Assembly (NCBI GenBank): GCA_035517495.1
Contig: DATIYT010000075.1
Coordinates: 1 to 64,000 of the forward strand
DNA: 64,000 nucleotides
Reading direction: 5' to 3'
DNA from: DASZHJ01 sp035517495
GTDB taxonomy: Bacteria > Pseudomonadota > Alphaproteobacteria > ATCC43930 > CGMCC-115725
The translations under genes and the position numbers were made by a program. The notes under the pieces were generated by a model. It searched no databases. It saw nothing but the letters and a program-made list of their open reading frames with translations, and was not told the DNA's origin. This document shows positions 52,140 to 60,644 of the stretch, one piece after another (positions within the stretch are counted from its first letter, which is position 1; every line of letters begins with the position of its first letter).

Positions 52140-53210
52140 TCAGGCGGTGGGACGTGCATTCAGCCGGATGCCGCCCCGAACCGCACCCGCCTCGATCCGC
52201 TGCCAGAGCACTTCTTGACCCACCGGTAGCGCGCGGCTGTTGGGCATGGCAAGCCAGAGCCGCATCAGCAGCCGATCGTGGCCGCTCGCTTTGTCGTCCT
52301 GGAACGGCGTGCGGCCGTGATAAGTCACGTGGCTGTTGAGGAACTGGATGTCGCCGGCATCGAGCGTCATTTCGAAGGAAAGTTCGCGCGCAAGCGCCAA
52401 CAACAGGTCGAGCGCTTCCTTCTGTGCCGGCGTCAGCTTCGGCACGCCCGAAACCATCTGCGCTTCTTCGATGTAGGTCAGCGAGAAATGGCTGGTGAAG
52501 CGGCCGTCGCGCGCACCGAAGATCGGCAGCGCGTAAACCTGGTCGTTGTTCTCCGCTTCCTCACCGTGGCGGCTTCGGTAATAGGGCGCGTATAGGAGCG
52601 CCGCCAGGTCGGGACGGCGGCGGATCATCTCGTTGTGCACGGCAACCGAGCTGGAGATCGTGCTGACGCCGCCTTTGGCCGCTTGGCGCACGCAGAGCAG
52701 CCCCACCACGTCGGTGCGGTCGGTATGGAATCGGAGCGCGCCGTTGGAAAGGGTGCGCGCATAGGAGGAGAGAAACGGCTTGCCGTCAGGTGTGTTCTCG
52801 ACCTGTCCGTAACGCGCCCCAACTCCGGCCCCTTCGTCGCGAATGAGCCGCATCAGCTCGCCGCCGCGGTTCTGGAACACAGGTGTGCCGAGGTTGGCGC
52901 CGAGGCCGAAATAGAGCTGGCGCAACTGGGTTTCCGTATAGCGCGCGACCGGAAACCCGCGCAGCTTCATCATGCCGCTGCCGTTTTCGAGCTCGTCGGC
53001 AACGTCGTCGAGCAACGCCTTGAGGCCGGGCAGCGGGAAGTCTCGGCGCTGAATCTCGTACCAGGCGAGACCACGCCGTTCGATCGCGCCCAGTGCCGCG
53101 TCGAGCTCGGCGACCTGCTCGGGCGCAAGGTCGCGCACCCATCGCGTGGACCGAGCCATGTCATGGCCGTACCAAGCGCACGGACCTGTGATGGGAGTGG
53201 GGGTGGTCAT
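52140..53210 (-). CDS. TauD/TfdA-family Fe(II)/2-oxoglutarate dioxygenase
   Basis: A roughly 356-residue jelly-roll dioxygenase. The iron ligands are the His-x-Asp pair in ALRFHTDRTDVVGLL and the distal His in SHVTYHGRTPFQDD; the 2-oxoglutarate Arg is in DRLLMRLWLAMP. Relatives remove sulfonate, herbicide or betaine side groups. The substrate is unknown. Two ATGs six bases apart are possible; the second (53210) has AAGG at better spacing. It lies between lipoprotein paralogues 1 and 2 on the opposite strand. Confidence 0.92.
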   Translation of the reverse strand: MTTPTPITGPCAWYGHDMARSTRWVRDLAPEQVAELDAALGAIERRGLAWYEIQRRDFPLPGLKALLDDVADELENGSGMMKLRGFPVARYTETQLRQLYFGLGANLGTPVFQNRGGELMRLIRDEGAGVGARYGQVENTPDGKPFLSSYARTLSNGALRFHTDRTDVVGLLCVRQAAKGGVSTISSSVAVHNEMIRRRPDLAALLYAPYYRSRHGEEAENNDQVYALPIFGARDGRFTSHFSLTYIEEAQMVSGVPKLTPAQKEALDLLLALARELSFEMTLDAGDIQFLNSHVTYHGRTPFQDDKASGHDRLLMRLWLAMPNSRALPVGQEVLWQRIEAGAVRGGIRLNARPTA

Positions 53211-53348
53211 CGGCATAACCTTCTCTATAGCTCTATCTGGACAAGGTATTATGCGTGCGCAAAAGCGGTCAATGTGACAGCAAAGTCATTTTTGCCTCTG
53301 CCCTCCGGGCGCAACGCGTGATGAAGCCGGTATTGACTGGCGTTTTCG

Positions 53349-53558
53349 ATGATGCACGCCTATGTAAAGAAAGATTGGGCCATGCTCGGGCTGTTATCGC
53401 TGCTGGCGGGCTGCACGCCGCCCGCGCCGCCGTCGCCGGATGTCGCGGCGCAGCAGCGTCAGTTCCAGATGGGCTGCCGACCGGAGGATGCGCAGGGCTA
53501 CGAACATCTCTTGCAGTATTGCGACCACGGCGATCTCTTGGATGGAGGAAGACGATGA
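53349..53558 (+). CDS. Small lipoprotein with C-x14-C motif (paralogue 2)
   Basis: A 69-residue lipoprotein. The short signal AMLGLLSLLAGC has lipobox L-A-G-C. The mature segment has MGCRPEDAQGYEHLLQYC, matching paralogues 1 and 3, then an acidic tail CDHGDLLDGGRR. Its stop overlaps the ATG of paralogue 3 (ATGA), so the two are coupled and were probably born by tandem duplication. The first ATG at 53349 is used; an internal ATG at 53382 would begin just inside the signal. Confidence 0.75.
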   Translation: MMHAYVKKDWAMLGLLSLLAGCTPPAPPSPDVAAQQRQFQMGCRPEDAQGYEHLLQYCDHGDLLDGGRR

Positions 53559-53767
53559 GCACCAACCCTCGACTGCGCCGCGTCGGCTTGGCGGCGCTAT
53601 TGGCGCTCTCGCCGCTGCTGGCGGGCTGCGCCACGCCGGCGCCTGGCTCGCCTGAGGAGCAGGCGCTTCAGCATCAGTATCAGACGGGATGCCGCGCGGT
53701 AGATGCCCAAGGCTACGAAAAGCTTCTCCAGTATTGCGGCCACGATGGCGGCGGCGGCAAGAACTGA
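53555..53767 (+). CDS. Small lipoprotein with C-x14-C motif (paralogue 3)
   Basis: A 70-residue lipoprotein. The signal RRVGLAALLALSPLLAGC ends at lipobox L-A-G-C. The mature part contains TGCRAVDAQGYEKLLQYC and a Gly/His tail. GGAGGAAGACG precedes the ATG, which overlaps the stop of paralogue 2. The ORF is short but the conserved motif, coupling and ribosome site together support coding. Confidence 0.8.
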   Translation: MSTNPRLRRVGLAALLALSPLLAGCATPAPGSPEEQALQHQYQTGCRAVDAQGYEKLLQYCGHDGGGGKN

Positions 53768-53847
53768 GCAACTTCCACCTGGCTTGACGCTCGGAGCGGC
53801 CGCCACCTAGCATTCGCCGGTCTGGCGCCGCTCCTGGAGGATTGCCC

Positions 53848-55206
53848 ATGCCCGCCCCCTTGACCCGCTCGCTCGGCGCCTTCGCCGCCGGGCTTCGTTT
53901 CGAGCATCTTCCGGAGGCCGCGCTCGCCGTGGTCCGGCTCGGCTTCACCGATTGCGTCGCAACCATCCTCGCCGGCGTCGAGGAGCCGGTGGCGCGGATC
54001 GTGCGCGAGCAGCTCGGGACGCGCGGCGCCAAGGGCGAGGCGCGTCTTGTATTTGGCGCAGAGCGCGCGAGCGCGCCCGAGGCGGCGCTTGCCAACGGCA
54101 CTGCCGGACACGCGCTCGATTACGACGATGTGGCACTGACCGGGCATCCGAGCGTGGTGCTGGTGCCGGCGGTCCTCGCGGAGGCCGAGGCACTTGGTGC
54201 CGATGGGCGCGCCGCCGCCGCCGCCTACGTAGTGGGCTACGAGACCTGGGCGCATCTCTCGGAGCGCGATCGCGATCCCTTGCACAGCAAGGGTTGGCAT
54301 CCAACCGCGGTGGTCGGCACCGTGGCCGCGGCCGCGGCGGTCGCCAACCTAAGAGGGCTCGATGCCGAGAAGGCAACGATGGCGATTGCGATCGCTGCCT
54401 CGATGTCGGCGGGACTGGTCGCCAATTTCGGCACCATGACCAAGCCGTTTCAGGCGGGCCGCGCGGCACAATCCGGTATTACCGCGGCGCGGCTTGCCGG
54501 GGCCGGCTTCACCGGTTCCGCCGACGCGATCGAACATCCGCTGGGCTTTCTGCATGCGCTCTCCCCCGAGAACCGTGTCGATACCGAAACGCCCTTGGAG
54601 GGACTCGGGCAGGACTGGCGAATTGTTCGCAAGGGGCTCAACGTCAAGAAATATCCTATGTGCTACTGCACGCACCGCGCGATCGACGGCATGCTCGATC
54701 TCGCGCGCGCGAACAAGCTCACTCCCGGGAGCGTGCGGCGGATCGCGGTCGACACCAGCCCTTCGCAGGCTGCCGTGCTCCGCAATCGTCGGCCGCAGAC
54801 CGGACTCGAAGCCAAATTCAGCATGGAATTCGCCATGGCAAGCGCGCTTACCGCGGGACGCGCGGGTCTCGGCGAATTGACGGACGCCTTTGTTCGCCGG
54901 CCCGAGGTGCAGCAGGCCATGGCGAAGGTCGAGATCACCACCACTCAGTCTCCCTCGAAGGAGGATCCGCTGTTCGCCGCCTTCGACCGTATCGAGGTGA
55001 CCTTGGACGATGGACGGCGCATCCAAAGTCCGGAGTTGCATGTCGCGCGCGGCCACTGGTCGGCACCTCTTACCCGAGAGGAGATCTGGACCAAGTTCCG
55101 CGATTGCGCGGCGACGCGGCTGCAGGAGAACCGCGCCAGCGCGCTCTTCGAGGGTCTGCAGGCGCTCGACCGACAAAGCGATCTGCGCGCGCTCGGCGCG
55201 GCATGA
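53848..55206 (+). CDS. MmgE/PrpD-family protein
   Basis: A 452-residue MmgE/PrpD enzyme. LALVRLGFTDCVA-like N-terminus (VVRLGFTDCVATILAGVEEP), then ANGTAGHALDYDDVALTG with the Asp-Asp active region and KGWHPTAVVGTVAAAAAVAN. MCYCTHRAIDGMLDLAR and the lid region near the C-terminus complete it. The family includes 2-methylcitrate dehydratase, aconitate decarboxylase and iminodisuccinate epimerase; the reaction is not readable, since no prp genes adjoin. GGAGG lies seven bases before the ATG at 53848. Confidence 0.93.
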   Translation: MPAPLTRSLGAFAAGLRFEHLPEAALAVVRLGFTDCVATILAGVEEPVARIVREQLGTRGAKGEARLVFGAERASAPEAALANGTAGHALDYDDVALTGHPSVVLVPAVLAEAEALGADGRAAAAAYVVGYETWAHLSERDRDPLHSKGWHPTAVVGTVAAAAAVANLRGLDAEKATMAIAIAASMSAGLVANFGTMTKPFQAGRAAQSGITAARLAGAGFTGSADAIEHPLGFLHALSPENRVDTETPLEGLGQDWRIVRKGLNVKKYPMCYCTHRAIDGMLDLARANKLTPGSVRRIAVDTSPSQAAVLRNRRPQTGLEAKFSMEFAMASALTAGRAGLGELTDAFVRRPEVQQAMAKVEITTTQSPSKEDPLFAAFDRIEVTLDDGRRIQSPELHVARGHWSAPLTREEIWTKFRDCAATRLQENRASALFEGLQALDRQSDLRALGAA

Positions 55207-55249
55207 GCCGACCTCGGCCGCCGATTTTCTGCTCGGCGAGAAAGTATCA

Positions 55250-55321
55250 CTGTGAGGCGGTGAGACAGTGAGGACGCAGTGAGAACAATATTTTTCTCAC
55301 TGCCTCGCTGCCTCATTGTGG
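55250..55321. repeat. Inverted GTGAGGC-type short-unit arrays with 10-bp hairpin core
   Basis: The left arm consists of GTGAGGCG, GTGAGACA, GTGAGGACGCA and GTGAGAA units. The core GCAGTGAGAA (55276-55285), loop CAATATTT, TTCTCACTGC (55294-55303) pairs perfectly. The right arm continues CTCGCTGCCTCATTGTGG. It sits in the gap between the MmgE/PrpD and CoA-ligase genes. Confidence 0.75.
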
Positions 55322-55359
55322 ATCTTTCTTTTGCGAACATGAGCTCCGAATCGGAGGTA

Positions 55360-55386
55360 ATGTCCCTCCGCGCGATGATCGCATGA
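55360..55386 (+). promoter_or_regulatory. Possible 8-codon leader ORF overlapping the CoA-ligase start
   Basis: ATG at 55360 opens an 8-codon frame (MSLRAMIA) whose TGA (55384-55386) overlaps the ligase ATG (55383-55385) as ATGA. GGAGGT lies 2 bases before this ATG but 24 bases before the ligase start, so the ligase may depend on coupling to this leader. Confidence 0.3.
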
Positions 55387-56942
55387 TCACGCTCATCCCG
55401 TGGGCAGCGGGGCTCAAAAGCAACGCCGATCGCTTCGGCGATCTGATCGCCGTCAGCGATGGCGTCGGCCACCTGACCTATCGTGAGCTTGCGGAAAAGG
55501 CCGCGGCGGTCGCGGAGCGTCTGCTTGCCGCCGGAGTTCAGGCCGGGGAACCCGTCGCCACCTTCCTGCGCAACGGCATTTCGGCGGTATGGGCGAGTCT
55601 CGGCGTCAAGCTCTCCGGCGCCGCCGAGACTGCCCTCAATCCCGCGCTCTCCGAGGACGAGCGGCGCTATTGCGTGAGCCTCGCGGGCGTTCGCCGCGTC
55701 GTCACCAGCGCCAACGCGGCACCGTTCTTCCGCGCCCTCGGCTGCGCGACCTTCGAGGTCGAGGCGTTCGCCGATGCACACGGAGACCCCGCACCGATCC
55801 CGCCGGTTCCCGCGCAATCCTGGGGCCGCATCATCTTCACCTCGGGCACCACCGGCCGCCCCAAGGCGATCGTGCATACTCACGAGGCCCGCTGGATCGG
55901 CAACCTGCTGCAGCGCGCGACCTTCGCCTATGCGCCGGCGCCGGGGACACGGGTGCTGCTGATGACCCCCTACACCCACGGTGCCGCTCTGATCGCAACC
56001 ACCTTCTTCGATCATGGCGCCGGCATTGTCCTGTTGGACGGCGTTGATCTGCCGCGAGTCGAACGCGCGCTCGAAGACGGCATCGATCACGTGTTCGCGC
56101 CGCCGACGGTGTTGGCGAAGCTCGCGAGCGCCTTTGAGGGTCGTCGCTTCCCGAAGGTACGGCTCGTGTTCTGCGGCACTTCGGTGCTGACCCCCGCGCT
56201 CTACGAAAAAGCGCGGGCGATGTTCGGGCCGGTCGTCCGCATTACCTACGGCAAATCCGAGGTGGTGAACCCGATCGCGGTGCTGCCGCCCGAGGAGTGC
56301 GATCGCTACTACCGGGGCGAAGCCGTGGAAGGCGCCTGCGTCGGCTGGGCGGGACCCGGCGTCGAGATCGAAATCCGCGACGAGAATGGCGCTGCTTGCC
56401 GCGCGGGTAAGAGCGGCGAGGTGCATTTGCGCGCGCGCCACATGCTTGCGGGCCATATCGACGGCCAGGGCTTTCACCCGATGCCGCCCGACGGTTACCA
56501 CGCAACCGGGGATTTGGGCGTGCTCGACGCGCGCGGACGCCTGCACCTCTTGGGCCGCACCGCCGACGTGATCAAGAGCGGGGGCTATAAAATTAATCCC
56601 GAGGAGATCGAGCGCGTGCTCGCGGAGGTGACGCCGGTCGTGGCGGTAACCACGCTCCCCTCGGACTACTGGGGCGAAGTGATCGTTGCCGTCGCCGAAG
56701 CGCCGCCAACTGATTGGGAGTCGCGGGCGCGGCGGGCGGTCGAAGCGCTCGCCAAGTACAAATGGCCGCGCGCCTATCTCTCGCTCGATCCGTTGCCGCG
56801 CAACCCCCAGGGCAAGGTGCCACGCGGCCGCGTGCGTGCGCAAATTTTGGAGCGCTACATGCTGATCGACGGGCCGCATCCGCGATTGGTCGAACGAGCA
56901 GGAACCCCGATGCAACCCCCGCACGGCGCGCGTAACTCGTGA
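55383..56942 (+). CDS. Acyl-CoA synthetase, AMP-binding family
   Basis: A 519-residue adenylate-forming ligase. The P-loop is IIFTSGTTGRPKAIVHTHEA, with ITYGKSEVVNPI in the adenine region. The hinge/motor segment LGRTADVIKSGGYKINPEEI follows, and the C-terminal Lys sits in NPQGKVPRGRV. The conserved hydrophobic N-terminal segment is LTYRELAEKAAAVAERL. Substrate type unknown. No good ribosome site of its own is seen; the overlapping 8-codon leader may supply it. Its stop overlaps the GTG of the membrane protein gene (GTGA). Confidence 0.9.
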   Translation: MITLIPWAAGLKSNADRFGDLIAVSDGVGHLTYRELAEKAAAVAERLLAAGVQAGEPVATFLRNGISAVWASLGVKLSGAAETALNPALSEDERRYCVSLAGVRRVVTSANAAPFFRALGCATFEVEAFADAHGDPAPIPPVPAQSWGRIIFTSGTTGRPKAIVHTHEARWIGNLLQRATFAYAPAPGTRVLLMTPYTHGAALIATTFFDHGAGIVLLDGVDLPRVERALEDGIDHVFAPPTVLAKLASAFEGRRFPKVRLVFCGTSVLTPALYEKARAMFGPVVRITYGKSEVVNPIAVLPPEECDRYYRGEAVEGACVGWAGPGVEIEIRDENGAACRAGKSGEVHLRARHMLAGHIDGQGFHPMPPDGYHATGDLGVLDARGRLHLLGRTADVIKSGGYKINPEEIERVLAEVTPVVAVTTLPSDYWGEVIVAVAEAPPTDWESRARRAVEALAKYKWPRAYLSLDPLPRNPQGKVPRGRVRAQILERYMLIDGPHPRLVERAGTPMQPPHGARNS

Positions 56943-58471
56943 CTGCCGCACCCCAGAACATCGACTCCTCGGCACGCCTCGCCCTCGGCTCATCAATCGA
57001 ACATGCCGCAGTCGTCTTCGCCTTGGCCGCCTTCGCATGGCTCCTGGTGCTGCATGGCGCGATGGTCACGACCGAAGCACCCATGGAAATGCGTGACGGC
57101 GCCATGCTTGCAACCACCGCGGCGCTGCTCCAGGGGCGCAATCCCTATGCCATCCCCGGCTTCATCGAGAGCGGCAACGTCTATGGCATCGGCTATCCGC
57201 TGGTCGTCGTGCCATTCGCGTGGGTTTTGGGACCCGGATTTGCAACCCACCGCCTCGTGGCGGCGTTCGGCATCCTTGGCGCCGCGCTGATCGTATTCTC
57301 GTGGCTCCGCCGCGCCCACGTGTTGCGAATCGATGCACTGCTCGCAACCGGCCTCGTCTATGCCGGATTTATCTACTATACCGGCGCGGCCGCACGCCCC
57401 GATGGCGTCGGCGTGTTCCTGATGTTGGCCGCAATCGAGGCGATGCGCCGCGACGATCTCGGCACGCGAGGCTACGTGGGTGGGCTCGCCCTGTCGCTGC
57501 TGGGATTCGTCTGCAAAATTTATTTCGTTTGGCCGGCCTTCGCCGCCGCGGCTTACGTCTTCCTCTGCCGCGATTGGCGGCGCGGCCTCGTCTACGGCCT
57601 CGCTGCAATCGTCGCCACCGCAGCCACGATCGTCACCTTGAGTGCGTTGCTGCCGGGCTACGCCGCTTTGGTGCTGCTCGCGAACATTCGCGCGAGCGAT
57701 TACCAGCTATCATACCTGCTGCGCCAGATCGGCGATTGGGCGCTGTTCGAACTGCCGCTCCTGGCGGCCGGCTTGGTGTTATTGGCGCGCGCGCTTGCGC
57801 GGGGTTCGCGCCCGAACGGGCGTGACATCGGTCTCTTCGCGGCGATGACGGTGCTCTCGGCAATTGCCTTGGTGTTCTGTCTCGGCGGCGATACCGGCGC
57901 GCATCTCTCGTATTTCTTCGAGCTGCTGTCTCCCTTTGCGACAGTTGCGATCATGGTATCGGCTGCACGGCAACCGATTGCCCTCCGCGTCTTTCGCTTT
58001 GCGCTGCCGGTCGCGGTCCTGCTCAACGCGCATTGGTTCCCGCTCGACCCCCGCCGCTTCGCCGCGGCGGAAGCGACATTCGCGCAACTTCGCACGCTAA
58101 TCGATGGCAGCCGCCAGGTGCTCGCAAGCACCGAATTCGCGGGCGTCCTCGCCCTCCAAGATCGGCCGCTGACGGCAACCGGACACGCTCGATATTTCGT
58201 GTATGGGTTCGCCGGTGAACCGCCCTTTTTGCTCAAGCCCTTGCTCCCGCCCGCGTCGACCCTGGAAGCCGAGTGGGAGCGCCACCGAGGCACGATCCGC
58301 CGCGGCATCGAGCAACGGCGCTATGACTTAGCGCTGACCGATCCCGCGCCCGGTCCGCTCATTCCCCTGGATCTGCTTGCGGAGCGCTATCGGAAAGAGG
58401 GCGCAATCACGATCGACATGCCCTGGGCGCTCCAGACCTGGCCGATCCAGGTCTGGCGGCCGGGCAACTAG
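56939..58471 (+). CDS. Multispanning membrane protein (glycosyltransferase-87/ArnT-like topology)
   Basis: A 510-residue integral membrane protein with about ten hydrophobic helices (VVFALAAFAWLLVLHGAMVT, VVPFAWVLGPGFATH, FLMLAAIEAMRRDD, and others). An early extracytoplasmic loop carries MEMRDGAMLATTAALLQGRN, the position where lipid-linked sugar transferases keep a catalytic Asp. The topology resembles GT-C enzymes such as DUF2029 proteins, but no family motif is decisive. The start GTG at 56939 overlaps the CoA-ligase stop (GTGA). Function unknown; a sugar- or lipid-transferase role is inference. Confidence 0.8.
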   Translation: MTAAPQNIDSSARLALGSSIEHAAVVFALAAFAWLLVLHGAMVTTEAPMEMRDGAMLATTAALLQGRNPYAIPGFIESGNVYGIGYPLVVVPFAWVLGPGFATHRLVAAFGILGAALIVFSWLRRAHVLRIDALLATGLVYAGFIYYTGAAARPDGVGVFLMLAAIEAMRRDDLGTRGYVGGLALSLLGFVCKIYFVWPAFAAAAYVFLCRDWRRGLVYGLAAIVATAATIVTLSALLPGYAALVLLANIRASDYQLSYLLRQIGDWALFELPLLAAGLVLLARALARGSRPNGRDIGLFAAMTVLSAIALVFCLGGDTGAHLSYFFELLSPFATVAIMVSAARQPIALRVFRFALPVAVLLNAHWFPLDPRRFAAAEATFAQLRTLIDGSRQVLASTEFAGVLALQDRPLTATGHARYFVYGFAGEPPFLLKPLLPPASTLEAEWERHRGTIRRGIEQRRYDLALTDPAPGPLIPLDLLAERYRKEGAITIDMPWALQTWPIQVWRPGN

Positions 58472-58591
58472 TGCATGGCACCCCCGCCCGCCTTGACGAT
58501 CCGTTGGCGGCTCCATATCTTTGCCGCATGATTGGCCGCGCCCGCGACGGCGCGGCCTTCGCTGTCTGTAAGGCCATGAAAGGACGAGGCA

Positions 58592-58909
58592 ATGACAACG
58601 AAGATCACCGACGGCTCGTTCGAGAACGACGTGCTGCGTTCCCCCGGGCCCGTGCTGGTTGATTTTTGGGCGGAGTGGTGCGGCCCCTGCAAGATGATCG
58701 CGCCCTTTCTCGAAGATATTTCCAACGAAATGAAGGGCCGCGTCACCGTGGCCAAGCTCAACATCGACGAGAACCCGCAGACGCCCATGAAGTACGGCGT
58801 CAACGGCATTCCGACCCTGATGCTGTTCAAGAACGGCCAGGTTGCGGCCACTAAGATCGGCGCGCTTCCCAAGAGCAAGCTGGTGGAGTGGGTCGAGTCG
58901 GTGCTTTAG
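58592..58909 (+). CDS. trxA: Thioredoxin
   Basis: A 105-residue classical thioredoxin that reduces protein disulfides in the cytoplasm. The catalytic motif is FWAEWCGPCKMI (W-C-G-P-C). The Pro loop GIPTLMLFKNG and the conserved cis-Pro region are present. Length is standard. The 3' end ALPKSKLVEWVESVL reappears in degraded form at 60680-60739. Confidence 0.97.
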   Translation: MTTKITDGSFENDVLRSPGPVLVDFWAEWCGPCKMIAPFLEDISNEMKGRVTVAKLNIDENPQTPMKYGVNGIPTLMLFKNGQVAATKIGALPKSKLVEWVESVL

Positions 58910-58984
58910 ACTCGAGCCATCTCGGTGTAGCAGAACATATCGGGCCGAGCGATCTCGGCGCCCGTTTAGTTTTGGGGGCGCTCC

Positions 58985-59797
58985 ATGCTGATCGTCGATG
59001 CGCAGATCCACCTCTGGTCCCAGGGCACGACGTTGCCCCCGCACCGGCGCGAGCCCTATTCCATGGAACAAGCACTCGCCGACATGGATGCGGCGGGCGT
59101 GGATGCGGCGCTGATACACCCGCCGAGCTGGGATGCCGCATCGAACGAGCTCGCGGTGGCCGCGGTCGAGGCGCATCCCCGCCGATTCGCGATCTTGGGC
59201 CGGCTGCCGCTGGATCGGCGGGAGAGCCGGGCCGAGATCGAGAGCTGGAAGACGCGCCCGGGCATGCTGGGGCTTCGCTATACCTTCCTGCAGCCGCATC
59301 AAAAGACTTGGCCCACCGACGGCACCATGGATTGGCTCTGGCCCGCGGCGGAGCGATTGGGCTTGCCGGTGGCACTGCTTGCAAGCGAGTTCCTGCCCCT
59401 CGTGGGAACGGTCGCCGAGCGTCATCCCAATCTCAGGCTGATCGTCGATCACCTGGGGGCGCTCCGCGGCAACAAGGGCGATGCCGCGTTTGCAAACCTG
59501 CCGCAGCTAGTGGCGCTCGCCAAGCACCCCAACATTGCGGTCAAGGCGACCGGCGGTCCCGGCTATGCGAGCGACGTCTACCCGTTCCAGAGCCTGCACC
59601 CCGTCTATCGCCGGCTCTTGGACGCGTTCGGGCCGAAGCGCCTGTTCTGGGGCACCGACATCACGCGCATGCACTGCACCTGGCGGCAGTGCGTGACCGC
59701 TTTCACCGAGGAAATGCCGTGGCTCGGTGACGGCGACAAGGCGCTGATCATGGGACAAGCGCTCTGCGATTGGATCGGTTGGCGGACCGCCAATTAG
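58985..59797 (+). CDS. Amidohydrolase-2-family (TIM-barrel) protein
   Basis: A 270-residue amidohydrolase-fold protein. The N-terminal motif reads LIVDAQIHLW: the first His of the usual H-x-H is Gln, as in some ACMSD- and lactonase-related members. Later segments are MLGLRYTFL, RLIVDHLGALRGN (His) and KRLFWGTDITRMHC (Asp). A metal may be bound by the remaining His and Asp. Substrate unknown. It lies between trxA and a lipoprotein gene on the same strand. Confidence 0.85.
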   Translation: MLIVDAQIHLWSQGTTLPPHRREPYSMEQALADMDAAGVDAALIHPPSWDAASNELAVAAVEAHPRRFAILGRLPLDRRESRAEIESWKTRPGMLGLRYTFLQPHQKTWPTDGTMDWLWPAAERLGLPVALLASEFLPLVGTVAERHPNLRLIVDHLGALRGNKGDAAFANLPQLVALAKHPNIAVKATGGPGYASDVYPFQSLHPVYRRLLDAFGPKRLFWGTDITRMHCTWRQCVTAFTEEMPWLGDGDKALIMGQALCDWIGWRTAN

Positions 59798-59805
59798 CCA
59801 CTCTC

Positions 59806-60456
59806 ATGCCGATGCGACGAACGACGGTGCTCATCTCGCGCTTGGCCGCAACGCTGGTGATCCCGCTGCTTGCGTTGATGGCCTGCGTCCCACCGGCTCA
59901 GGTTTATTACGATCAATATGCCGCCGCGACACCCACTCCCGAGAATTTCACGGTCTGCCACGGCTATGGCTGCCATTACGTCACCAGGGTCAGCCTTACC
60001 CCCACGGAGCTCGCGAGCGTGAACCAGATATTTGCCACGCCCGCGCCTGACGCCGCGACCGAGCGGCAGCAGATCGGTGACGCGGTCGTGGAGATGGAGC
60101 GGCTCGTGGGGCTGCGCAACGGAACATTTCGGCACCAGAAGCGCGCGGGCCTTAATATGAGCGACTCGACGCAACTCGATTGCATCGACGAGACCGTGGA
60201 CACGCTCACCTTTCTGCGCATCTTCGAGCGCGAGGGGTGGTTGCATTGGCACACAATCGGCCAGCCCGCGACGCGAGGCACCCTTCTCACCCTCGATTTC
60301 ACCAATACCGCCGTCATTGTGGAGCGCGGCAGCGGAGCCGCCTTCTCCGTCGACGCGTGGCTGGTCGATGCGGGATCGCCGCCGGCGATCGTGGCGATGC
60401 CGTTGTGGCGCTCGGGCTGGGTCCCCGAGACCAAATCCGTGGGCGCTCAGTCCTAG
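59806..60456 (+). CDS. Lipoprotein of unknown function (3' end duplicated downstream)
   Basis: A 216-residue lipoprotein: signal ATLVIPLLALMACVPPAQVY with lipobox L-M-A-C. The mature part begins with a Tyr-rich segment, then FTVCHGYGCHYVTRVSL (a CxGYGCH pair), and ends AIVAMPLWRSGWVPETKSVG. I do not recognise the family. Its last 28 codons recur at 63006-63092 within a 157-bp duplication. The ATG at 59806 is preferred over 59770, which would overlap the previous gene. Confidence 0.75.
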   Translation: MPMRRTTVLISRLAATLVIPLLALMACVPPAQVYYDQYAAATPTPENFTVCHGYGCHYVTRVSLTPTELASVNQIFATPAPDAATERQQIGDAVVEMERLVGLRNGTFRHQKRAGLNMSDSTQLDCIDETVDTLTFLRIFEREGWLHWHTIGQPATRGTLLTLDFTNTAVIVERGSGAAFSVDAWLVDAGSPPAIVAMPLWRSGWVPETKSVGAQS

Positions 60457-60526
60457 AGCGCAATCCGGCGAAGTGTGAGCGGTTCGCCGTCAGATTGCGC
60501 GACAAAATCAACGAATCTAGAGCGTG
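60370..60526 (+). repeat. 157-bp direct repeat, copy A
   Basis: Includes the last codons of the lipoprotein gene and the palindromic intergenic element (GCGCAATCCGGCGAAG and its inverse ending TCTAGAGCG). Copy B is at 63006-63162, same orientation, offset 2636 bases, with about eight differences by eye. Confidence 0.9.
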
Positions 60527-60644
60527 CCATCGATGAAGCTTCCCTCGGCTTCATGCCAGCATGGTCCAATCCGCCGCGCCTCCGGAGCCGGACGATAGGA
60601 TGATGTATGAGGTTTTGTTTTGTGTCAGGTGGTGAGAGGGAGGT

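Noticed and set aside
54945..57038. 697-codon minus-strand frame
   Set aside because: Spans the MmgE/PrpD and CoA-ligase genes in antisense; high GC makes long open shadows common here.
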